A stretch of DNA of 20,494 bases from Bacillota bacterium. GTDB taxonomy: Bacteria > Bacillota > Clostridia > Clostridiales > Clostridiaceae. The stretch is from NCBI GenBank assembly GCA_023417975.1, contig JAEZDX010000429.1, positions 1 to 20,494 of the forward strand. The letters are read 5' to 3'. Position numbers and translations under genes: made by a program. Every line of letters begins with the position of its first letter. Position 1 is the stretch's first letter. Shown here one piece after another: positions 6,320 through 12,738 of this stretch. The notes beneath the pieces were generated by a model. The model made no database searches. It worked only from the letters and a program-made list of their open reading frames with translations, and had not been told where the DNA came from.

Positions 6320-6877
6320 CTATATTTCCTTTAAAACCTTATTTTCTATTTGCTTATTACTTTTCATTGCTGTGACAATAAAAAGTATCATTCCTATTGC
6401 GGAAATGATATCTCCAATGCTTACTACAAAACTTCCTATAAAATTTATAGGTATAAAGTCACACAGTACTTTGAACTTCGTTTGATCACCAATCAAAGTA
6501 TATAGTCCTTCTTTATGTATATCGGAAGTAATTCTTGTTAACTGTATTGCATATTCGCTGACAGGCATACTCCCTCCATTGCTGAATATGGCAATGGCAT
6601 TAAGTATAAATCCTGCTCCCATAATCATCAGATAAAGGCTTGTTCTATTAGCAAAGACAAAAGCAAACAGTAAGCTATACATTATTACATCCATCATAAA
6701 GGTTATAGGTCCTGAGGTCATATATCCTCTTGTTATAAGCATGTTTATTATAAATTCTATTATAAATCCCGATAATATTAAATAAGCCCCTTTTAACTGG
6801 ACAGTAGATAAGTTTTTAATATTCCCCCCTACCAAATATCCAAGTATAACGGCAGCTGCTAGAGCTAAAATAAACAT
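6320..6877 (-). CDS. DUF5317 family membrane protein
   Basis: A 185-aa membrane protein with helices at about 2-16, 30-49, 58-76, 80-97 and 146-170. The central loop has SNGGSMPVSE (99-108), H121, QTKFKVLCDFIP (132-143) and SIGD (153-156), the DUF5317 motif series. The function of the family is unknown; the conserved His and Asp in a loop between helices could mark a binding or catalytic site. It starts 21 nt after the HD-GYP gene with GGAGG upstream of the ATG, so the two are surely co-transcribed. A second, diverged member follows at 5557-6108. Confidence 0.85.
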   Translation of the reverse strand: MFILALAAAVILGYLVGGNIKNLSTVQLKGAYLILSGFIIEFIINMLITRGYMTSGPITFMMDVIMYSLLFAFVFANRTSLYLMIMGAGFILNAIAIFSNGGSMPVSEYAIQLTRITSDIHKEGLYTLIGDQTKFKVLCDFIPINFIGSFVVSIGDIISAIGMILFIVTAMKSNKQIENKVLKEI

Positions 6878-6898
6878 ATTAAAAGCCTCCGAACCTTC

Positions 6899-8167
6899 CT
6901 AATTTTTCAGTATATTTAAATATATTTTAGCTATGTCAGGATGAAATTGAGTTCCTGTATTTTGTTCTATTTCATCGATGATTTCATCCTCAGTAAGAGC
7001 TTTTCTGTACGGTCTGTCCGATTTCATTGCATCTACGGAATCTGCCAGTTGAATTATATATATATCCATACTCAGTTCTTCACCTTTTTTCCCTTCAGGA
7101 TATCCCTTACCGTCATATCTCTCATGGTGATATTTCACTATCTCAGCTATATTTTCAAGATTCCTTATCTTTTTAATAATATCATAGCCAATAACAGGGT
7201 GTTGTTTGATTATGGAATATTCCTCAATTGTCAATTTACCAGGCTTGTTTAATATATCATCACATATGCCAATTTTTCCAACATCATGAAGCATGGCAGC
7301 CATATTCAATTGTTCCAGCTTCCATTGATTATATTTTAATTGTTTAGCAATTTGACACGCAATTTCTGCAACTCTTTGACAATGTCCCTCAGTGTATTTA
7401 TCTCTTGCTTCAATTGCATGCATAAGTGCATCAACAGTCTGCATATATTGAGATTTTGAATCCACATAGAGGGAAAACGTATACCGTATCAATAAAATCG
7501 GTACTATTAAAAGCAGCACACCGACATAATGATATTCAATAAAAACTACCGCCAAAAGAACACCTAAAGGAACCATTGCTAAAATGTTTAATATCATAAG
7601 TCTAACATTGCTTACAAAGCAATAAATTATATTCTTATTTATGCTCAACCCTTGTATGATTGAGATTAAAAATGTATTCAGGAAAAAATATGTACATCCA
7701 AACAGTATAAGAGGCACAAGATTATCAACCACATTCTTGTCACTTATACTTCCGCCAAACATCGTATATATATAGTTCCCTATATATATGGGAAATATTA
7801 GAACACAATAATTAAATATTGTTCCATATAAAGGTGTATTGAAAAAATGCACATATTCATTATTATCGACCTTCATTATTCTAAATGTATATCCAATTAA
7901 CAGCACAATCGTGCATACTAAAGGTCCAAACTGAACATAAGTTAGAATTGTAATTGCAAATGTAGTACTAAAAGAAATATTCTTAAAATATAATGTTAAG
8001 GATTCTGTAATTACCGTAAGTATTGAAAAAACTATTAAATCCATATATGTAAAATCATTCATATCAAGCGGCTTTTTATTTTTCATAAAAAAAACTATCA
8101 ATGTGATAATCGTAATTATATATAATATTGCAAAGTATATCTTTAGTTTTAACGGTAACTTATTCAA
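6899..8167 (-). CDS. Membrane HD-GYP phosphodiesterase
   Basis: A 422-aa protein: a membrane region of about seven to eight helices (roughly 8-232), a short linker, then an HD-GYP domain (~240-420). HD-GYP enzymes hydrolyse cyclic di-GMP. The HD pair is at 294-295 (MLHDVGKIG), the second half has HHERYDGKGYP (347-357), and ADSVDAM and RPYR also fit. There is no GGDEF domain, so it should only degrade the messenger. The start codon is TTG, supported by AGGAGG 7 nt upstream (8175-8180). It lies 44 nt after the 29-aa peptide gene and 21 nt before a DUF5317 gene. The large membrane part, unlike a simple two-helix anchor, suggests sensing of a hydrophobic or membrane-inserted signal; this is inference. 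Confidence 0.92.
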   Translation of the reverse strand: MNKLPLKLKIYFAILYIITIITLIVFFMKNKKPLDMNDFTYMDLIVFSILTVITESLTLYFKNISFSTTFAITILTYVQFGPLVCTIVLLIGYTFRIMKVDNNEYVHFFNTPLYGTIFNYCVLIFPIYIGNYIYTMFGGSISDKNVVDNLVPLILFGCTYFFLNTFLISIIQGLSINKNIIYCFVSNVRLMILNILAMVPLGVLLAVVFIEYHYVGVLLLIVPILLIRYTFSLYVDSKSQYMQTVDALMHAIEARDKYTEGHCQRVAEIACQIAKQLKYNQWKLEQLNMAAMLHDVGKIGICDDILNKPGKLTIEEYSIIKQHPVIGYDIIKKIRNLENIAEIVKYHHERYDGKGYPEGKKGEELSMDIYIIQLADSVDAMKSDRPYRKALTEDEIIDEIEQNTGTQFHPDIAKIYLNILKN

Positions 8168-8211
8168 GTGTAATCCTCCTAATTTATGAAATAAAGGCCG
8201 ATTAATCTAAT

Positions 8212-8301
8212 TTAATGGAATACCCAAGTAGCTTGTGAGCCACCAGCTATTGCAAGTGCAAGAACAACTAGTAAAACTTTGACTAAATTCTTTTTATTCA
8301 T
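8212..8301 (-). CDS. 29-aa exported small peptide, possible signalling pro-peptide
   Basis: ATG at 8301 with a strong AAAGGGGG 7 nt upstream and TAA at 8212-8214. The peptide starts MNKKNLVK, has a hydrophobic core VLLVVLALAIAG (9-20) and ends GGSQATWVFH. This is a short basic-hydrophobic export leader followed by a few residues. S22-Q-A24 resembles a signal peptidase site, and cutting there would release the pentapeptide TWVFH, the size class of Phr-like or pheromone-type peptides. It has no cysteine, so it is not a standard AgrD. It sits between an unrecognised cytoplasmic protein and a membrane HD-GYP protein in one operon. The gene is well supported by its start signals; the signalling role is inference. 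A small membrane subunit is the alternative. Confidence 0.65.
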   Translation of the reverse strand: MNKKNLVKVLLVVLALAIAGGSQATWVFH

Positions 8302-8309
8302 TATAAAAT

Positions 8310-8377
8310 CCCCCTTTATGTAAAATTAACAGGGGTTCGCTAAAACCTGTCATATTTCACTCCGCTAGGGAATCATG
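8310..8377 (-). promoter_or_regulatory. Structured leader able to hide the peptide's ribosome binding site
   Basis: In the minus-strand RNA, ACAGG (8350-8346) can pair with CCUGU just downstream to form a hairpin, while ACCCCU (8336-8331) can instead pair with the AGGGGG ribosome binding site (8315-8310). The two folds share the C-rich segment and cannot coexist. I could not match it to any riboswitch class I know, including c-di-GMP-I and -II. Confidence 0.4.
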
Positions 8378-8395
8378 TTAATCGGCCTCTATAGC

Positions 8396-9013
8396 TTAAT
8401 TAATACTTTTCTGAACTCGTCTATTTATAGCATCCAGCGTAGCTTTAACAGTAGCTTCATTAGCATCTTCAGTAATAACTGCTGATCCAACCATAATTTC
8501 TTCTTTATCTTCTATAATTATGTTAACTAAAACCGATATAAAAGTCACATCTCTACTTTTAGTTAAAATAACATCCTGAATATCAAAGATGGATGGATGT
8601 CCTAATATTATTTCAACTACTGCTATGGTTGTCTTCGCCACAATTCGATATCTATTTGCTATTGTTTTTACAGCTGTCAAAGAAGTCGAATATTCGTCTC
8701 CCTCATACTCAAGTCTAACAGTACAATCTATATTGTTTCCTTTTACTTCTACTGCAATTCCATCATATTTAATACGGCCTAACCCTTGCTGATCATCAAC
8801 TTGTATTTGAGCAATACTTATTATTTTTCTATCAATTCTATAATCAAATACTGCTATAAGAGACGATTCAATATCCCTAACAATTTGCTTTGGTGATCTT
8901 AAATTACTTGCCAAAATATGAATTTCTTTTAAAGCATCTCCTTCTGAAATTACCTTTACGTAGTTTACTCCTTCGATTTTACCAATTATTTCATTGAATT
9001 TATCATAATTCAT
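8396..9013 (-). CDS. Unrecognised 205-aa cytoplasmic protein, first gene of the cluster
   Basis: No signal peptide or membrane helix; mixed alpha/beta composition. Two parts can be seen. Residues 1-70 hold IEGVNYVKVIS, EIHILAS (30-36), LRSPKQIVRDIESSL (38-52) and YRIDRKIISIAQI (58-70), a strand-helix-strand pattern. Residues 78-203 form a second domain of long strands with a central helix and end in the helix EATVKATLDAINRRV. The S-P-K-Q-I-V-R-D-I-E motif feels like one I have seen in conserved hypothetical proteins of Gram-positive bacteria, but I cannot name a family. Ribosome binding site GAGAGG. It is promoter-proximal to the peptide and HD-GYP genes, so a regulatory or ligand-binding role in that module is possible. 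Confidence 0.75.
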   Translation of the reverse strand: MNYDKFNEIIGKIEGVNYVKVISEGDALKEIHILASNLRSPKQIVRDIESSLIAVFDYRIDRKIISIAQIQVDDQQGLGRIKYDGIAVEVKGNNIDCTVRLEYEGDEYSTSLTAVKTIANRYRIVAKTTIAVVEIILGHPSIFDIQDVILTKSRDVTFISVLVNIIIEDKEEIMVGSAVITEDANEATVKATLDAINRRVQKSIN

Positions 9014-9139
9014 GATTGATACCTCTCAAATTTTAAATCGCCTATTACTTTATTATCATAAGTTAAATAAGTTTTTTATTATTTACAATATTTCTATTCT
9101 ACAGCCATTATAGGAATTCCTTCATTGCTCAGGAAATTT

Positions 9140-9169
9140 ATTATATTTTTTTATATTTAATGGGTACAA
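9140..9169 (-). promoter_or_regulatory. Candidate promoter of the 205-aa/peptide/HD-GYP genes
   Basis: Minus-strand TTGTAC (9169-9164) and a perfect TATAAT (9145-9140) with an 18-nt spacer. The -35 hexamer is poor (three of six), which fits a promoter needing an activator. A dyad ACAAATCCATTTGT (9166-9179) overlaps the -35 element. Confidence 0.4.
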
Positions 9170-9179
9170 ATCCATTTGT
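9166..9179. promoter_or_regulatory. Operator-like dyad ACAAATCCATTTGT
   Basis: Two 6-bp arms (ACAAAT and ATTTGT) separated by two bases, overlapping the -35 element of the candidate cluster promoter. The position suggests a regulator site; I do not recognise the regulator. Confidence 0.35.
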
Positions 9180-9273
9180 GTCATATTATGAATTAATATA
9201 AATTTAAATATCGAATAATGTATAACTTCAAACTTTCATAGAACTGAATAATATCCAATAGATAGTAAAAGAA

Positions 9274-9297
9274 AAATGGTATTTTAAAATACCATTT
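9274..9297 (-). terminator. Terminator of the AraC-type gene
   Basis: A perfect 24-nt palindrome, arms AAATGGTATTTT and AAAATACCATTT, followed on the minus strand by TTTCTTTT. It lies 36 nt after the AraC-type stop codon. Confidence 0.7.
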
Positions 9298-9333
9298 CCT
9301 ATTAATATAAACTATTATTAATTAGGTTGAGTA

Positions 9334-10317
9334 TTATCCAATTATTGGCTTTATAGGCATAAAAAGCTTAAAAGAATGAAAACCGCCCTCATTAGCTTTG
9401 GTAATATGCTCTTCAAGCCATTGGTACTCTCCATATTCATAATGTTCATTTTCTGCTAACCAGTGATGAAGCATCTTCCATTTCTCATCCAAATTCGAAT
9501 CCTTCCCATAGGTTGCTTCTGCCACAGCATACAAGCCTCCCGAAAAATCTTTTATTTCCACTTCATAATTATCTAGAAAAAGCTGCTGGCCCTTTGAATA
9601 ATTCCCCAACATGGCCCAGGCTTCATAGCCAAATTCCGTTTCACAAAACGGAAGCGGATTAATAAATCCAAAATATCTTGTATTAGGTGATAGATGAAGC
9701 TCATTATTCACAAAAAAATTTCCCAAAACCTTTGTACTTGGTAATTTATCGGTTCTTCCATACTGTTTCTGATATTCATAAGCCATCTGCCACTTTATCA
9801 ACCCTCCCCAAGCCTTTGTTACCACTCTATCCCACTGACTAAGTTGATTTTTCGATGTTATTTTATCATTGTATGAATGGAAAGCCGCTACTTTCATTTG
9901 CGGTAATTCTTCAATTGAAACGGAAATTGAGGAAATCGGTATACTTCCAGATAGCGAAATGGAAAATGGCTTGTACACGCCATCAAGCATACCCTTTTCA
10001 CGGTATTTCTGCGGAGATGTTTTGAACATATTTGTAAAAGCTCGGTTGAATGTTTGCTGGGAACTAAAGCCATAATCCAATGCAATTTCCACTATCGGTT
10101 TTTGGTTAACAATCAGATCATTTGCAGCGCAAGATAACTTTCTTTTTCTGGTATAGCTTGTAATGGTTTCTCCAACAATATCCATAAAAATTCTATAAAA
10201 ATGAGGATAAGAATAATAGGCTTCATTTACAACAGCCTCCGCAGCAACTTTACTTTTTAAATTTTTCTCAATAAACGAAACACAGCTGCAAACCACATTA
10301 ATATAATTTTTTTTCAT
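9334..10317 (-). CDS. AraC family regulator with GyrI-like effector domain
   Basis: A 327-aa transcription regulator. The AraC DNA-binding domain is N-terminal (about 5-110), with two helix-turn-helix units; the second carries the typical IVEIALDYGFSSQQTFNRAFTNMFKTSPQKYR run (75-106). Residues ~128-327 form the effector domain of the Rob/GyrI (AraC_E_bind) type, which binds small, often hydrophobic or cationic ligands; ELPQMKVAAFHSY and the aromatic-rich C-terminal half (GYEAWAMLGNY, WKMLHHWL, YGEYQWLEEH) fit. This is the Rob/SoxS-like domain order. AAAGGAG lies 8 nt before the ATG. It is a single-gene unit between two terminators. Its targets are unknown; a multidrug or stress response is usual for the architecture, and the MATE gene nearby is a possible but unproven target. 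Confidence 0.9.
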   Translation of the reverse strand: MKKNYINVVCSCVSFIEKNLKSKVAAEAVVNEAYYSYPHFYRIFMDIVGETITSYTRKRKLSCAANDLIVNQKPIVEIALDYGFSSQQTFNRAFTNMFKTSPQKYREKGMLDGVYKPFSISLSGSIPISSISVSIEELPQMKVAAFHSYNDKITSKNQLSQWDRVVTKAWGGLIKWQMAYEYQKQYGRTDKLPSTKVLGNFFVNNELHLSPNTRYFGFINPLPFCETEFGYEAWAMLGNYSKGQQLFLDNYEVEIKDFSGGLYAVAEATYGKDSNLDEKWKMLHHWLAENEHYEYGEYQWLEEHITKANEGGFHSFKLFMPIKPIIG

Positions 10318-10441
10318 AGCTTAACTCCTTTACCATACTATATTTAATAAATAGTCTACTTATAAAATTGCTATAAGTCTTTGCCGTATATATCATAATT
10401 TCTTGCTTATAAAATACACCTTTTAATTTCATATAAAACAA

Positions 10442-10477
10442 AAAAAGTCGATTATTCATAGCTGAAATCGGCTTTTT
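10442..10477. terminator. Bidirectional terminator after the tRNA pair
   Basis: AAAAAGTCGATT pairs with AATCGGCTTTTT (one G-U pair) around an 11-12 nt loop. It lies downstream of the tRNA genes on the minus strand and is flanked by A and T tracts on both sides. Confidence 0.75.
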
Positions 10478-10526
10478 AAAAACATTAATGATATATCGAA
10501 AAAATCAACTTCACTAATAAATTTTA

Positions 10527-10602
10527 TGGTGGAGATAAGGGGATTCGAACCCCTGGCCTTCTACATGCGAAGCAGACGCGCTCCCAACTGCGCTATACCC
10601 CC
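10527..10602 (-). tRNA. tRNA-Ala(CGC)
   Basis: Minus strand, 76 nt with encoded CCA. The acceptor stem is GGGGGUA/UAUCUCC with two G-U pairs, the D-arm AGCGCAGUUGGGAGCGC, anticodon stem UCUGC/GUAGA with loop UUCGCAU (anticodon CGC), and T-arm GGGGUUCGAAUCCCC. The overall sequence is typical alanine tRNA. CGC reads only GCG codons, which are also read by the usual UGC isoacceptor, so this is a minor species in an AT-rich genome. Confidence 0.93.
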
Positions 10603-10610
10603 AAAAAAAG

Positions 10611-10684
10611 TAGGGAATATAGGGCTCGAACCTACGACCTCTGCGATGTGAACGCAGCGCTCTGACCAGCTGAGCTAATTCCCC
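10611..10684 (-). tRNA. tRNA-Val(CAC)
   Basis: Minus strand, 74 nt, no encoded CCA. The acceptor stem is GGGGAAU/AUUCCCU (a terminal G-U pair), D-arm AGCUCAGCUGGUCAGAGC, anticodon stem CUGCG/CGCAG with loop UUCACAU (anticodon CAC), and T-arm CGUAGGUUCGAGCCCUA with imperfect pairing at its base. It is transcribed ahead of the alanine tRNA, separated by 8 nt containing seven consecutive T on the minus strand. Confidence 0.92.
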
Positions 10685-10804
10685 TTCAATTATTAATTAT
10701 AGAATTTTCATTTCAAAATATCAACCCATTTTTTATCATTTTAATTATTTATTGTAACGGAAGTGTAATAAATACATTTTACAGATTTTTCAGTCTTCTT
10801 TTAA

Positions 10805-10904
10805 TGTCGAAAATATGATAATATTATAAATATCAGTCTTAATATTTCAGTTCATTTCGTCATTTTGTCGAAACAGTTCCTATATTGTTTCATCCCTTTC
10901 GTCA
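10805..10904. promoter_or_regulatory. Cluster of four Spo0A box matches upstream of motAB
   Basis: TGTCGAA at 10805-10811 and 10866-10872 on the plus strand, and TGACGAA on the minus strand at 10856-10862 and 10898-10904, all fit the 0A-box consensus TGNCGAA. The middle two are head to head four bases apart. Four matches within 100 bases of AT-rich DNA are more than expected by chance. They lie 47-146 bases before the motA start, over the likely promoter, so Spo0A control of motility genes is a reasonable inference. Confidence 0.55.
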
Positions 10905-10950
10905 TTTATGCCAAAAAAACTTAAAAGATAATAGTTATTAGGAGGATACA

Positions 10951-11739
10951 ATGGATTTTTTTTCTATCATCGGATTTGTAACAGCAATAGGCTTTATTCT
11001 GCTCAGTATAATTACTAGCGGTTCTTTGCTTACTTTTTTTGATGTTCCGTCCATACTGATTGTTCTAGGCGGCACAATAGGAGCACTTTTAATCAGCAGT
11101 AAAGGTAAGAATATAAAGCAATTTGTGAAATTATCGCTTTTGATTCTCAAAGAAAACAAAGTAAATAATACAGATATAATAAACACCTTTGTAGAATATG
11201 CTTCAAAAGCAAGACGCAACGGTCTTTTGGCACTTGAAGAAACAATCGATTCAATCGAGGACCCTTTTACAAAAAAAGGTATGATGATGATAATTGATGG
11301 TGTGGAACCTGAAGTAATAAAAAGGATATTAAGCATTAAGATCAAGGGTATCATAGAAAGACATAAAAATAATAGAGGAATTTTTGACACCGGGGCTGCG
11401 CTGGCTCCTGCCTTTGGTATGGTTGGTACCTTAATCGGACTTGTTAATATGTTGAAGAACTTATCTGATCCTTCAAGTATCGGGCCACAGATGTCCGTTG
11501 CACTTATAACAACTTTTTACGGTTCTTTACTTGCTAATGTTTTTTTCATGCCTGTATCTAAAAAACTTAAATCAAAAACCTCTGAAGAAGTATTCCAAAA
11601 GGAAATAATTCTTGAAGCTTTACTAGGTATTCAAGCCGGAGAAAGTCCGGCAGTTATTCGCGACAAATTAATGTCATACTTAGATGAAAAAGAAATTTCA
11701 ACTGCAGATTTGTTACAAAGTCAATCGGAAAATATATAG
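10951..11739 (+). CDS. motA: Flagellar stator protein MotA
   Basis: The 262-aa, four-helix stator subunit that with MotB forms the ion channel driving flagellar rotation. Helices are at about 5-22, 33-50, 145-170 and 180-202. FDTGAALAPAFGMVGTLIGLVNML (145-168) contains the conserved proline P153 near the ion path, and ARRNGLLALEE (87-97) is the cytoplasmic charged segment that touches FliG. TAGGAGG precedes the ATG at good distance. It lies 21 nt before motB, with which it forms a two-gene operon, separate from other flagellar genes. Confidence 0.94.
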   Translation: MDFFSIIGFVTAIGFILLSIITSGSLLTFFDVPSILIVLGGTIGALLISSKGKNIKQFVKLSLLILKENKVNNTDIINTFVEYASKARRNGLLALEETIDSIEDPFTKKGMMMIIDGVEPEVIKRILSIKIKGIIERHKNNRGIFDTGAALAPAFGMVGTLIGLVNMLKNLSDPSSIGPQMSVALITTFYGSLLANVFFMPVSKKLKSKTSEEVFQKEIILEALLGIQAGESPAVIRDKLMSYLDEKEISTADLLQSQSENI

Positions 11740-11760
11740 AAGCAGAAAGGAGCCAATACT

Positions 11761-12495
11761 ATGAATGACGATTTTAATATGGATTCTGATGATGAAGGCG
11801 GAGGAAATGAATGGCTCGCCACTTATGGTGACCTTGTAACGCTTCTACTCTGTTTCTTTGTACTTTTATTCGCTATGTCATCCATAGATATTAAAAAATT
11901 TAAGGCTGCCGCTGCTTCCTTTGCAGGAGGGTCAGCTATAGGTATGAGAGAAGGCGGAGATTCCATATTCGATTTAAGTAATTTTCCTACTTCCGGCAGC
12001 CAAAAAGATGCTAAGAATAACGAAACAGAAAAAAATAATGAAATGGATGAACTATACGAACAAGTTAAAAATGCAATTTCTGCTCAAGGCTTGAATGGAC
12101 AAGTAGGTATTGAAAAATCCGAAAGGGGAATTCTTCTCGCCTTTAGTGATGACTTATTCTTTGATAAAGGAAAGGCAATATTGAAAGACAGCGTTAAAAA
12201 GATATTAATTTCCTTTGGTGATATAATTAGACCTCATAATAAAAAAATCAGAGTTGAAGGGCATACGGATAATGTTCCCATCAGCAACAGCATTTTTCCA
12301 AGCAACTGGGAGCTTTCTACTGCCAGAGCTATAAGTGTAGTAAAGTTCTTTACAGAAGAGTTGCCACCCCAACAACGAATGAGCGCAAGTAATTTTGAAG
12401 TAGCGGGACTTGCGGAATATGCTCCTGTAGTACCCAATGACAGCGAAGAAAACAAACAGAAAAACAGAAGAATAGAGCTAATTATCCTAAAGTAA
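11761..12495 (+). CDS. motB: Flagellar stator protein MotB
   Basis: A 244-aa protein with an acidic N-terminal tail, one membrane helix (approx. 20-42) and a C-terminal OmpA-type peptidoglycan-binding domain (~115-243). The ion-carrying aspartate is D24 in ATYGDLVTLLLCFF. The OmpA domain has VEGHTDNVPI (165-174), NWELSTARA and NRRIEL near the end. It anchors the stator to the wall while MotA surrounds the helix. AAAGGAG lies upstream of the ATG. I cannot decide from sequence alone whether it uses protons or sodium. Confidence 0.94.
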   Translation: MNDDFNMDSDDEGGGNEWLATYGDLVTLLLCFFVLLFAMSSIDIKKFKAAAASFAGGSAIGMREGGDSIFDLSNFPTSGSQKDAKNNETEKNNEMDELYEQVKNAISAQGLNGQVGIEKSERGILLAFSDDLFFDKGKAILKDSVKKILISFGDIIRPHNKKIRVEGHTDNVPISNSIFPSNWELSTARAISVVKFFTEELPPQQRMSASNFEVAGLAEYAPVVPNDSEENKQKNRRIELIILK

Positions 12496-12500
12496 AAATT

Positions 12501-12541
12501 AACACACTAAAAGCATAAACTACTGCTTCTAGTGTGTTTTT
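12501..12541 (+). terminator. Terminator of motAB
   Basis: AACACACTA (12501-12509) pairs with TAGTGTGTT, with an inner AAGCA/TGCTT stem, followed by TTTTT. It starts 5 nt after the motB stop. Confidence 0.85.
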
Positions 12542-12738
12542 GTAATTTAACCTATTTTTAACCTATAAACGTTTATCTTGTTGAATTTATTTGACTTAAA
12601 GCCTTATTTCACTATTTTACAGATTTGATAGTATAAAAATTTGAGTCTATAATTATAACGTTCGTACTAAATACCAAACTACCATATTTTGAAGTGACGT
12701 ATAATAAATATGCAATTACGAAAGCTGGTGTGCTCATA

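Larger units (their letters stand above)
8195..8388. repeat. 11-bp inverted repeat bracketing the small peptide gene
   Basis: AGGCCGATTAA at 8195-8205 and its exact complement TTAATCGGCCT at 8378-8388. In the minus-strand RNA the 5' arm starts 7 nt after the stop of the 205-aa gene, and the 3' arm starts 6 nt after the stop of the peptide gene. The arms can therefore pair and enclose the whole peptide message. The 3' arm is followed by UUUAUUUC and then the HD-GYP ribosome binding site. Confidence 0.6.
9014..9333. other. 320-base intergenic region upstream of the signalling cluster
   Basis: Very AT-rich and without a credible gene. Its right end holds the terminator of the AraC-type gene; the rest carries the likely promoter and a dyad for the minus-strand cluster. 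A perfect AGGAATTCCT palindrome (9112-9121) lies next to another TATAAT (minus strand), which could be a second, weaker -10 element. Confidence 0.5.

Noticed and set aside
8195..8388. Inverted repeat as ends of a miniature transposable element
   Set aside because: No flanking target duplication is visible and the arms coincide with gene ends, which fits an RNA role better.
8302..8395. Possible c-di-GMP-I/II, preQ1 or other known riboswitch
   Set aside because: The conserved cores of the classes I know are not present; only a generic structured leader can be supported.
10800..10950. Sigma-D type flagellar promoter before motA
   Set aside because: No convincing TAAA / GCCGATAT pair with correct spacing was found.
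12694..12738. GTG start of the MATE gene
   Set aside because: The codon lies upstream of a TATAAT that is a better -10 element, and the 15 extra residues add nothing typical of the family.
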